NCBI GenBank assembly: GCA_023428695.1
Contig: JAEYWY010000028.1
Location: 310,001-374,000, forward strand
Length of the DNA: 64,000 bases
Reading direction: 5' to 3'
From: Bacteroidota bacterium
Lineage (GTDB): Bacteria; Bacteroidota; Bacteroidia; Cytophagales; Cyclobacteriaceae
A program made the position numbers and the translations under genes. Under the pieces are notes generated by a model. The model searched no databases. It was not told the origin of the DNA and saw only the letters and a program-made list of their open reading frames with translations. Below, piece after piece: positions 1 through 8,091 of the stretch; position 1 is the stretch's first letter; each line of letters opens with the position of its first letter.

Positions 1-2675
1 TAGTTGTCAGCAAACTCCATCGGATTGTCTTCGGGACCAACGTAAGCATCAACCTCAGCCTGATTCTGCAGAATGCCTGCGGTCTTGTAACCATAGAAGA
101 AGCCAATCGGATAACCGACCTGTACGCGTGACACAAACGAAGTACCCTGCGAAAGAATGTGGTCGTAACCATTGATGGTTTTTTCCGCATTCGCAAGGCG
201 TGTAACTTCATTCTTCACAGAGGCACCACTAACGGTCACTCCATACTTCACATCACCGATATTATCGTTCCAGCCAAGGACAAACTCGAGTCCTGAGTTT
301 TTCACGTCACCACCATTAATCCACGGAGGCGCTGCACCCAAAGTACCAAGACCCGGTGCCTGAACCAGCCAATCTTTGGTCAGCTTGCGATACCAGTCAA
401 GGGTAACAGTAAGTTTCGAATTCATAAACGATGCATCAAGACCGATGTCAAGCTGTTCTGAAGTTTCCCAGCCGAGGTCAGGATTCGGCGTGTTCTCAGG
501 AATGTACGTAGTGGAGGAAGTGAGTTTGTTGCTGCCGAAATAATAGCCCTGGCTTAGCGGCGCGATGTTGGTCTGATACAGGAACGGTCCACCAACATCC
601 TGGTTTCCGTTTTGACCCCAGCTCACACGCAACTTACCAGTGTTGAAGATATCGCCAAGCGCAGAAAGGAACTCTTCTTCTATGAAGTTCCAGCCTCCCG
701 ATGCAGCGAAGAAATTACCGTAGCGTTTGCTGCCGATAAAGTTGGACGATCCGTCGCGTCTTGCTGTGAAATCAAACAGATACTTCTCGCGGAAGTTATA
801 TGATACCCGGCCGAAGTATGACATTATACCACCACCGTTTGCTGCCCAGTCTTCGCCCCATGTATTCAGGTCGGCCTGCGATGTCGGAGGACGTGTATTC
901 CGAAGGTATGCATAGTCCGGGTCGTTGTACAACGGATTCAATCTGCTGCCACCAACGTTAAAATTGAGAATATCATTTCTGATCTGCTCGTTACCAACCA
1001 TCACCTGTACAAAGTGGTCCACAAAGTTTCTTTCATAAGAAGCCGTTGTTGTCCATGTTGAGTTTACGCCCTGATAAGCACTTTGTTCAATCGAACGTGC
1101 AGACGAAGGTCTGTTGAACTGCGAGCTCAGACCATACGCCGGAGCGAAAGACCGGTTGTGCCCAAACCATGAGTTGATACCGTAAGATGACCTCACTTTA
1201 AGTCCTTCGATCGGTTCAAGTTCAGCGTACACATTACCGATCACGTTGTTGCCTTTGCCCCAATTGAAATTGTGGCGATAGAACATCGTAGCAATCGGGT
1301 TAGCCTGACCGAGGTTTACACCTTCAAGCGTTGGTGAAAATCGGTATTCATTAGGCGAAAGGTCCCAGTATGCAGGGAAGAGCGGATTTATCACGAGAGC
1401 GTCGTGCAAGTCGTTCCAATAGATGTTACCCGTCCCTGTGCCACGGGTTCTTGAATTGGTGAACGTAAGGTTTTCACCCAGCTTCAGGATCTTGCGGCCG
1501 TTAATTTCGACAAGCTTGATTTCGGTATTCAGTCGCGCAGTTAGTCTCTTGAGTCCTGCGTCGATGATGTCACCACCGATCATACCGGTTTGATCGAGAT
1601 ATGAAAAACCGGCGCTGTATATCAGGTTCTCAGTTGCACCTGTAATGTTGAGCGCGTGGCTCACAACCGGTGCGTCCTTTTGAGTAATTTCGTCAACCCA
1701 GTCTGTACCGTTCCAGCCACTCTGCAGAAGATTCCATACGTGTTCGCCGTATGCAGTACCAAGGCCGGTTACACCACCCGTATTATTGGGATTGTTCAGC
1801 CAGTTGTTGGTCTTGATTTCGTTCTCCCAGTTTGTAGGAACTTTTCCGTCATTGGCGAGACCCTCGTCAATGATGAACATATACTCCTGTGCATTAAGTG
1901 TCGGAGGTTTTTTATAGATGTTCTGTACACCATAGTAACCGTTGTAACTGATCTGTGGTTTTGCTCCCTGTTTACCTTTCCGGGTGGTTACGATTACCAC
2001 ACCATTCGCACCGCGCGATCCGTAAATTGCAGCAGACGCGGCATCCTTCAGTACGTCAATTGATTCGATATCTGAAGGTGCCAGGTAGTTGATATTGTTT
2101 CCCACAGGCACGCCATCAACAATATAGAGTGGGTCTGAGTTTGCAATAGTACCGATACCACGGATCCTTACCTTCGTACCTGCGCCGGGTTGCCCGTTGT
2201 TTCGGGAAATGCTCACACCCGGGGTGATACCCTGAAGCGCCTCCATGGCGCTACTTGTATTAAGCGCCTGAAGTTTCGCTCCATCCTGGCGAATGTTTGC
2301 ACCTGTCAAAAGGGCTTTCTTTCTTTCGCCATATCCGATAACTACGATTTCATCGAGTGAAGTGATGTCAGGTACCATACTAACATCGATCACCGAACGC
2401 GATCCGACAGTTACTTCCTGGGCAAGGTAGCCTATGAAGCTAAATACGAGGACAGAGTTGTCATTCACACCGCCTAAAGAGTACGCACCTTCCGCATCTG
2501 ATACCGTACCCGAAGTCGTCCCTTTCATTAACACGTTCACACCCGGTAACGGGCTTCCCGTTTCATCGACTATTTTCCCGGACACTGAACGGTCCTGAGC
2601 AATAGCCACCGATGAGCACAGCCAAAGCAACAAGGCCGTGTACCTCAATCTCTTGTAGAGTTCATTCATCATCAT
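1..2675 (-). CDS. SusC/RagA-type TonB-linked outer membrane protein, C-terminus outside the window
   Basis: Outer-membrane TonB-dependent transporter of the SusC family, which imports glycans or other large nutrients with a SusD lid. The frame opens at ATG 2675 (three Met codons in a row) and stays open to base 1, about 891 residues, so roughly the last 100-150 residues are missing. A signal peptide covers residues 1-27 (ending SSVAIAQ). It is followed by a carboxypeptidase-regulatory-like domain (PGVNVLMKGT, FSFIGYLAQEV), a plug (VRIRGIGTI, YIVDGVPVG, IYGSRGANGV) and the barrel. The upstream 600 bases are non-coding and a terminator lies beyond them, so this gene starts its own transcript. 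A SusD partner would be expected just left of the window. Family assignment is secure; the substrate is unknown. Confidence 0.95.
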   Translation of the reverse strand, partial: MMMNELYKRLRYTALLLWLCSSVAIAQDRSVSGKIVDETGSPLPGVNVLMKGTTSGTVSDAEGAYSLGGVNDNSVLVFSFIGYLAQEVTVGSRSVIDVSMVPDITSLDEIVVIGYGERKKALLTGANIRQDGAKLQALNTSSAMEALQGITPGVSISRNNGQPGAGTKVRIRGIGTIANSDPLYIVDGVPVGNNINYLAPSDIESIDVLKDAASAAIYGSRGANGVVIVTTRKGKQGAKPQISYNGYYGVQNIYKKPPTLNAQEYMFIIDEGLANDGKVPTNWENEIKTNNWLNNPNNTGGVTGLGTAYGEHVWNLLQSGWNGTDWVDEITQKDAPVVSHALNITGATENLIYSAGFSYLDQTGMIGGDIIDAGLKRLTARLNTEIKLVEINGRKILKLGENLTFTNSRTRGTGTGNIYWNDLHDALVINPLFPAYWDLSPNEYRFSPTLEGVNLGQANPIATMFYRHNFNWGKGNNVIGNVYAELEPIEGLKVRSSYGINSWFGHNRSFAPAYGLSSQFNRPSSARSIEQSAYQGVNSTWTTTASYERNFVDHFVQVMVGNEQIRNDILNFNVGGSRLNPLYNDPDYAYLRNTRPPTSQADLNTWGEDWAANGGGIMSYFGRVSYNFREKYLFDFTARRDGSSNFIGSKRYGNFFAASGGWNFIEEEFLSALGDIFNTGKLRVSWGQNGNQDVGGPFLYQTNIAPLSQGYYFGSNKLTSSTTYIPENTPNPDLGWETSEQLDIGLDASFMNSKLTVTLDWYRKLTKDWLVQAPGLGTLGAAPPWINGGDVKNSGLEFVLGWNDNIGDVKYGVTVSGASVKNEVTRLANAEKTINGYDHILSQGTSFVSRVQVGYPIGFFYGYKTAGILQNQAEVDAYVGPEDNPMEFADN

Positions 2676-2767
2676 GCTGGTTTTAATTGGCTAAGTAAAG
2701 ATTTCACGTGCCAGAGCTTACGCTCCACCATTTGTTCGAAAAGTTTGAAGTTTTGGAAGTGCCTTGT

Positions 2768-2783
2768 TATGACGAACGTCATC
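2768..2783. promoter_or_regulatory. Palindrome upstream of the truncated SusC gene
   Basis: ATGACG-AA-CGTCAT is a perfect 6-base inverted repeat with a 2-base centre, about 95 bases upstream of the SusC start. It also matches 9 of 10 fixed positions of the TATGA-N6-TCATA box found at the nor/nos promoters. No TAnnTTTG-like element sits 33-34 bases away, so it is probably not a functional member of that set. Confidence 0.3.
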
Positions 2784-2945
2784 AAACCTTGACACAATCG
2801 TTTGTATTAATCACCAGCCGGCAGGATAAATGTCATAACATCGAAGAACAACGGTCGGAGTCCAGCCATACCGTTGTAAAGGAGTTGTTTTTGACCTGCG
2901 GAAGGATTTTATTTTTCGCGGTGAAGTTCGACGTCGATGGTGATG

Positions 2946-2961
2946 TTTGATTTTTATCAAA
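2946..2961. promoter_or_regulatory. Perfect TTGAT-N4-ATCAA palindrome
   Basis: TTTGAT-TTTT-ATCAAA has 6-base perfect arms and contains the textbook Fnr half-sites TTGAT and ATCAA. It overlaps the candidate minus-strand -7 element at 2965-2958, where a bound protein would more likely repress than activate. It lies 271 bases from the SusC start. A T-rich centre makes chance occurrence plausible. Confidence 0.35.
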
Positions 2962-3232
2962 ACTAACGAATAGGGTATCTATCGGCGTGGCGCGCAGATT
3001 CCCTACGGGTGACCTTTAACGCCTTGACGATTAAATGTCTATACTTCAATTGTTTATACAATGTGTCTTTTTTACACACATATGCGTATAGCCATGCGTT
3101 GTGTTAAACCATATTTCAGAAAAAATGCAAAATTCAAGAAAATCGAAAACCGGAACGGAATCGATCTCACCCGATAATGCAAAGGGGTGCGCTTCGGAAA
3201 ATAGTGACGGATAACAAACCGGGCTGACAACA

Positions 3233-3265
3233 AAATAGCCACACCGTTTGCAGATGTGGCTATTT
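3233..3265 (-). terminator. Intrinsic terminator after the GH43 gene
   Basis: Perfect 11-base inverted repeat, AAATAGCCACA at 3233-3243 and TGTGGCTATTT at 3255-3265, with an 11-base loop. Read on the minus strand it is followed by TTGTTG, and it lies about 27 bases past the GH43 stop. It separates the xylan locus from the SusC gene at 1-2675. Confidence 0.8.
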
Positions 3266-3291
3266 GTGATAAAACCGATTATGTAACTAGA

Positions 3292-5037
3292 TCATTCGGG
3301 CTGCGCGTCGTTGGACGTAGTCGCGTACAATCCCAACAATGCTCCGGTAAATCCTCCGGCAACATCTGTGGAAAGGATATCACCCGATACTGTCTGTGCC
3401 TCGACAAAATCACCATCGCCGACGGCGTAGCTGAATGTGTAGACATCACCTTTCGCCTCAATTTTCAACTTTATCGGTTTCGCTACGTCGACGCTCTTGC
3501 TTGTAAGAATTGAGGACGTAATCTGCTGCTCCCGGTTCTTCCGCTCGTTACGCTGCAACACAACGAAGTACTCCTTCCCTTTCTTCGTAACACCAAATAC
3601 ATAATTGAAGGCTTCACTCTGTAACGCAACCACCCCTGCGAGATCCTTCTCTATTGCCGGCTTGTAATTCAATGTCGTTGTGAATGAAAAGCTGTTGTGC
3701 TGCTGCCTGAAAAAAAGTGTTGAAGTTGGCTTAACTTCCTTAATATTAGCTGCCATTGGTCTTATCACCAGCCCGCCCTTCGTCGAACTCGCAAACACTT
3801 CGCGCGGTCCGCGGAGTCCGATCCACCGGTAGTCAAGCTTGCCGGACGTGAAATTATCTGAAAATGTGAAGTTCCCATTGGGAAAGAATCCTTCCTTCCC
3901 CGTTTTGTTCTCCACTCCCTCAGGCATTTTCAGTTTTGGAGCCATCGGAATCAGACCGTTTTGAAAAACCGGATAATCGCCAGACCAGTCCACCGGCAGA
4001 ATGAACGTTTCGCGGCCAATGTTTACGCGGCCTTTCTCGTTTGGCCGAATCGCGAGAAATACTCCATAATATTTATTGTCCGGACCCAGAACCAGATCAG
4101 CATGGCCAGCCCAGTCGACTTTGTTTGGACGGTCCTTGGGGAGATACCGTTGCGTAAGGATCGGATTGGAAGGTGCCGGCTTGTACGGCCCCTTGGGACT
4201 GTCACTTGTAAAGATGACTTCACTGTGCCATCCTGCCGTTCCGCCTTCGGCACACATCAGGTAGTAACGTCCGTTCTTTTTGTATATATGCGGCGCTTCG
4301 ATCCAGATGGGTTTTTGCTTAATATCAACACCGCCGTCTACGATGATTTTATCGGTCCCTGCAACCACCTTGTCATTCTCAACATCATACTCCCAAATCT
4401 TGATCACCCGGTGTCCGCGGTATTGTTCCTTACCTTCGTCGGGAGCATCATTGTGAACCACATAGCCTTTTCCATCGTCGTCGAAAAAGATGCTGGGATC
4501 AATCCCCTCAAAGGCGAGCTTGATGGGGTCACTCCATCCTTTAGCGGGATCCTTCGTCTTAACCACAAAATTCCCAAGGCCCCCCGCAAACGCGGTGGTG
4601 ATCATATAAAATGTATCGTTATGACGATTGTATGTGATCCCAGGCGCATAAACACCAGCGCTGATTCCCGTGTCATGGACGTCGAGTTGTGAAGTCCGGT
4701 CCAGTACATGGCCGATTTGTGTCCAGTTCACGAGGTCTTTAGAATGAAAGATCGGAACACCCGGAAACATCGCGAATGACGAACAGACCAGATAGAAGTC
4801 ATCGCCTTTGCGGGTAATCGCCGGGTCTGGATAACACCCTTGCAAAATGGGGCTGTAAAACTCATCCGCCGCCAGGGGATTATTGTTGTAAACATCATCT
4901 TTTCCCTCGTACGTCGCGGACACAAATGTCGGTGCGTTGTTTGGGGTTTTGCGTTTCGCCTGCCCGTGTGCATTGTGCACCAGCGTTGCAAACAAAATTC
5001 CGAGGAATACGACGATTGATGACTTTCTGAAATTCAT
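3292..5037 (-). CDS. Secreted GH43 glycosidase (beta-xylosidase/alpha-L-arabinofuranosidase type)
   Basis: Hydrolyses xylo- or arabino-oligosaccharides by inversion, probably in the periplasm. I start at ATG 5037 (581 residues) because it opens directly into a signal peptide (residues 1-26, ending NAHGQ); the longer frame to 5091 adds 18 residues with no signal character. A five-bladed propeller covers about 60-370 and carries the GH43 catalytic set: base Asp71 in CYPDPA, Asp180 in GIDPSIF, and acid Glu247 in IEAPH. A C-terminal beta-sandwich (about 395-575) is the type found in GH43 xylosidases. It is the last gene of the locus, 96 bases after the LacI-type gene and followed by a terminator. 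Xylosidase versus arabinofuranosidase activity cannot be settled from sequence alone. Confidence 0.9.
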   Translation of the reverse strand: MNFRKSSIVVFLGILFATLVHNAHGQAKRKTPNNAPTFVSATYEGKDDVYNNNPLAADEFYSPILQGCYPDPAITRKGDDFYLVCSSFAMFPGVPIFHSKDLVNWTQIGHVLDRTSQLDVHDTGISAGVYAPGITYNRHNDTFYMITTAFAGGLGNFVVKTKDPAKGWSDPIKLAFEGIDPSIFFDDDGKGYVVHNDAPDEGKEQYRGHRVIKIWEYDVENDKVVAGTDKIIVDGGVDIKQKPIWIEAPHIYKKNGRYYLMCAEGGTAGWHSEVIFTSDSPKGPYKPAPSNPILTQRYLPKDRPNKVDWAGHADLVLGPDNKYYGVFLAIRPNEKGRVNIGRETFILPVDWSGDYPVFQNGLIPMAPKLKMPEGVENKTGKEGFFPNGNFTFSDNFTSGKLDYRWIGLRGPREVFASSTKGGLVIRPMAANIKEVKPTSTLFFRQQHNSFSFTTTLNYKPAIEKDLAGVVALQSEAFNYVFGVTKKGKEYFVVLQRNERKNREQQITSSILTSKSVDVAKPIKLKIEAKGDVYTFSYAVGDGDFVEAQTVSGDILSTDVAGGFTGALLGLYATTSNDAQPE

Positions 5038-5133
5038 GGTCTTATGTGATTTTGTAACCGATTGCAATAAAATATAGGAAGATAATACCAACCAATGATT
5101 TTACTTCCGCATTTAAGAAAAATTAAACCCAGC

Positions 5134-6090
5134 TCATTGGTATAGCTTTCGAATGTATTGTTTTGTGAATGTGCCGTTTCTATTCTGTTGGCTTAGGGAA
5201 ATCAATATCGCCGCGGCTAGCTTGCCCAACTCCACCTGGGTTTTGGTCTGCAAAGAAACGCTGCCCTTTCGGCAGGTTACTGAGATTAAGTCAGCCGATT
5301 TTGAAAATTCAGGAGGCCTGGACGCTACTGCCATGATTGTCGAATTTGAAAATATGAAACCATCCGGGATTGACAATGAGGTGAGTGCCTGACTGACTTC
5401 CCGCCATGCGTCCCTGGACTCGCCGCTGTTGACGATGACTTTTTCCGTTTCCACGATATTGTGATCCTTCAAGGCATCCTGATAACCACGTATGAAGTCA
5501 CCATGACGTAGCCCTGACACGTCAACGGAAAAACATGCTATTCTCCGGCATCCCGTTTCTATGAGATGTGTCGTGAGCTCATAAGCGTTCCGATAGTCGT
5601 CAATCTTTTTCTTTGAACTGGTGGAAAGCAGCGACGATGCCTCCAACACGACAACAGGCCTGTTGAGCCCGGTCAACTCCTCAAGACTCTGATGTTCCTG
5701 GTGGTAGGCTGATGCTACCAGTATGCCATCAACATGCTGGTTCCGGAGCTTCCTTGGGATTTCCGCCCTGACTTCGGGTCTGTTTAATGATTGATTGAGA
5801 ATCGTGGTGTATGCCAACTCATTCGCAATAGACTCTGCGCCCGATACAACATTTGCTGTAAATGGGGAATTCAGGTGAGTAACTACCAAACCCAGGAGTT
5901 GATTCTCTCCTGACCGAAGCGTCGATGTTGTCGGTGACTTTTTGTAACCAAGGTCATCGGCGACTTCAGCAATTTTTGACCGCGTCTTATCATCGACATG
6001 CCGCGAACCACTAAGCGCCCTGCTCACCGTAGATGGCGACAGGTTCACCTTTTTTGCAATGTCTTTAATAGTCACCTCAGTCTTACTCAT
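5134..6090 (-). CDS. LacI-family transcriptional regulator
   Basis: DNA-binding repressor or activator expected to respond to a sugar. The N-terminal helix-turn-helix is clear at residues 7-27 (IKDIAKKVNLSPSTVSRAL), followed by the hinge and a periplasmic-binding-protein-like sensor domain (LLGLVVTHLNSPFTANVV, HVDGILVAS). At 318 residues it is slightly short: the C-terminal subdomain lacks the usual GFDD-type segment and reads FIFSNSTIMAVASRPPEFSK. The sensor may therefore be divergent. It sits between the esterase (53-base gap) and the GH43 gene, in the same direction. The locus thus has a second regulator beside the hybrid sensor at 19323-23486. Effector and operators are unknown. Confidence 0.9.
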   Translation of the reverse strand: MSKTEVTIKDIAKKVNLSPSTVSRALSGSRHVDDKTRSKIAEVADDLGYKKSPTTSTLRSGENQLLGLVVTHLNSPFTANVVSGAESIANELAYTTILNQSLNRPEVRAEIPRKLRNQHVDGILVASAYHQEHQSLEELTGLNRPVVVLEASSLLSTSSKKKIDDYRNAYELTTHLIETGCRRIACFSVDVSGLRHGDFIRGYQDALKDHNIVETEKVIVNSGESRDAWREVSQALTSLSIPDGFIFSNSTIMAVASRPPEFSKSADLISVTCRKGSVSLQTKTQVELGKLAAAILISLSQQNRNGTFTKQYIRKLYQ

Positions 6091-6143
6091 ACATGATTCT
6101 AAGTCGTTGTCACTGACTGTCTGTCATCGGGTCTATCACCAAC

Positions 6144-8072
6144 CTATCTGAAAAGAAGCGGCGCGAATTTGTACAGGTTATTTCTCCACACAGGCCATGT
6201 GTGACCACCAGGATACTCACTGTATTGATACTTAATTCCCATTTCGTCAAACTTCTTCATCATAACCTGGCAATTCTCGTGGGCAATGTCTTCTTTCCCT
6301 CCCATGGCAATCCAGAACACCTTGATATCCCTGTTGATGTCATCGGCGTTTTCTTTCATGAATGCGTACTGAGGTCCGGAAAGCGTTGTGTTAGTCGCGA
6401 ACCATCCTGAGCTGAAGACGCCCAAATAGGAAAACATGTTGTGATTTCTCACACCGGCATGCAGTGTTTGCAAGCCGCCCATTGAAAGACCGGCGAGTGC
6501 CCGTTTCCCGGGCGCGTTGTCTGCACGATATGTCTTTTCAACCAACGGGACCACCACCTGCGTCAGCTCATTTTCGAATACCTGCAGGGACCGTTCGCCA
6601 AAAGAACGGAGCCCACCACCGCCGGTATTGCCATCCATCATTACCACCAACATCGGTGTTGCTTTGCCATCCGCGATAAGGTTATCCAGTATGAGGTCAG
6701 TTAGACCCTGTGTACCCCAGCCTCTTTCGTCCTCGCCGCCGCCATGAAGCAGATAAAGAACAGGATATTTCTTATTCGGGTTTTGGTCGTACTCGGCAGG
6801 AGTGTATACATAGAACCTCCGCCACTGGTTGAAGACTTTTGAGTAATACCGTTTCATACGAATTTCCCCATGCGGAACATCACGCAGTGCATAGAATTCG
6901 CCGCTTCGCGAAGGGATTTCTATCCCGGATGCCATTCTTCCCATTCCGTAGAATGTTTCACTGGCAGGATCCGCAAGCGCCACGCCGTCAATAATCAAAG
7001 AATAATAATGAATACCTTCGCTTATAGTATCCGTTGTAACAGTCCAGAATCCTTCTGCGTCTTTCACCATCGGATATTTTTTTCCCAGGTCGATTTCCAC
7101 CTTTCGTGCCTCAGGCGCTTTTATGCGAAACACTACCCTGTTGTCAGGCAGAATCTGCGGATACCCGGCAGACCTCACGTTGGTAGATGCGGGCGAACCC
7201 AGAACAGTAATCGATGAAAACTTATCGGAATCCAACTGCTTGAAAAGCATCTTTGAAAACATGTACAAATCATTCTTCCAGACCTTAAAGTCGTGACCTC
7301 CGGGCTCCACGTAATAAACATGAGGGACGCCTTTGCCATACAGATACTCATGTGTACGCTTGCTGAACTGAATAAGCCCATCCGCGTCGCCGCACGATAT
7401 CCACAATAGTTTCAACTGCTTCTTTGCTTTTTCCGGATCCGGAACAAGTACTTCGGGGCGTTTTGTGTTTGGCGCAGAAGAAAATCCGCCAACCCATGCA
7501 AACTTGTCAAGATTGCCGAGTCCAAAATTTAAAGATTGCCCACCGCCCATCGATAAACCTGCAATTGCACGGTGTTCCCTGTCTTTGTACGTGGGATACT
7601 TTTTCTCGATAAATGGAATGAGATCATTAAGCAGGTCTTTTTCAAAAGTGGCGAAAGCCTGAACCTTTGCGCTGTCGAAAATATTCCCGATCGCACGATC
7701 ATCTTTCATGGCGCGGCCATTAGGCATCACCACGATCATGGGTTCCATTTTCTTGTCTGCATACAGGTTATCAAATATCACCTGCGGGCCTCCGCCCTTC
7801 AACCACTCTTTTTCGTCGCCTCCTATGCCATGCAGAAGATATAGAACAGGGTACTTCTTGCTTTTGCTGAAACCGGGTGGCGTGTAGACCAACGCCTTCC
7901 GTTTTGTGCCAACGGTTTTGGATGCATATTGAATCGTATCAAGTCTTCCGTGAGGGATTTTTTCACGGACGGCGTCGAAGCCTGACGGCGCACTCATTTC
8001 ATCCTGCGCCTGAACAATGCCGACGGCCAATACCAATATTAAGAATACCAGGGAAAATTTTCTTGCGTTCAT
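6144..8072 (-). CDS. Secreted double esterase (CE1 - E-set module - CE1), probable feruloyl/acetyl xylan esterase
   Basis: Bimodular alpha/beta-hydrolase expected to remove ferulate or acetate from arabinoxylan. The start at 8072 gives 642 residues and opens into a signal peptide (residues 1-23, ending GIVQAQ); the longer frame to 8135 would overlap the upstream gene. Esterase 1 covers about 40-280, with nucleophile Ser174 in AGLSMGGG and His260 in PGGHDF. An early-set domain follows (about 300-395, VVFRIKAPEARKVEIDLG). Esterase 2 covers about 410-642, with Ser530 in AGLSMGGL and His624 in PGGHTW. Both triads look intact. It starts 20 bases after the preceding UnbV-type gene. Two esterases on one chain suggest two ester types or cooperative attack; the specific acyl group is inferred from family and context. 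Confidence 0.9.
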   Translation of the reverse strand: MNARKFSLVFLILVLAVGIVQAQDEMSAPSGFDAVREKIPHGRLDTIQYASKTVGTKRKALVYTPPGFSKSKKYPVLYLLHGIGGDEKEWLKGGGPQVIFDNLYADKKMEPMIVVMPNGRAMKDDRAIGNIFDSAKVQAFATFEKDLLNDLIPFIEKKYPTYKDREHRAIAGLSMGGGQSLNFGLGNLDKFAWVGGFSSAPNTKRPEVLVPDPEKAKKQLKLLWISCGDADGLIQFSKRTHEYLYGKGVPHVYYVEPGGHDFKVWKNDLYMFSKMLFKQLDSDKFSSITVLGSPASTNVRSAGYPQILPDNRVVFRIKAPEARKVEIDLGKKYPMVKDAEGFWTVTTDTISEGIHYYSLIIDGVALADPASETFYGMGRMASGIEIPSRSGEFYALRDVPHGEIRMKRYYSKVFNQWRRFYVYTPAEYDQNPNKKYPVLYLLHGGGEDERGWGTQGLTDLILDNLIADGKATPMLVVMMDGNTGGGGLRSFGERSLQVFENELTQVVVPLVEKTYRADNAPGKRALAGLSMGGLQTLHAGVRNHNMFSYLGVFSSGWFATNTTLSGPQYAFMKENADDINRDIKVFWIAMGGKEDIAHENCQVMMKKFDEMGIKYQYSEYPGGHTWPVWRNNLYKFAPLLFR

Positions 8073-8091
8073 TCGAATGTTAATTATTTTC

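Larger units (their letters stand above)
2676..3232. other. Non-coding upstream region of the truncated SusC gene
   Basis: About 560 bases without a convincing gene, AT-rich around 3030-3140. An open frame at 2708-2950 (plus) has no recognisable domain and I do not call it. The region holds two short palindromes described separately. On the minus strand TAGTTTTG at 2965-2958 fits the Bacteroidota -7 consensus TAnnTTTG, but I see no matching TTG at the -33 distance, so the promoter is tentative. Confidence 0.5.

Noticed and set aside
2768..2783. Possible sixth copy of the TATGA-N6-TCATA box
   Set aside because: One half-site base differs and no TAnnTTTG-like element lies 33-34 bases downstream in the direction of the gene, unlike all five accepted copies.
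2708..2950. 80-codon open frame upstream of the truncated SusC gene
   Set aside because: No signal peptide, domain or credible start context; it overlaps likely regulatory DNA and its composition looks random.
5091..5151. ACCAATGA/TCATTGGT inverted repeat around the end of the LacI-type gene
   Set aside because: Arms are only 8 bases, 45 bases apart, and one arm lies inside coding sequence; no T-run or promoter link.
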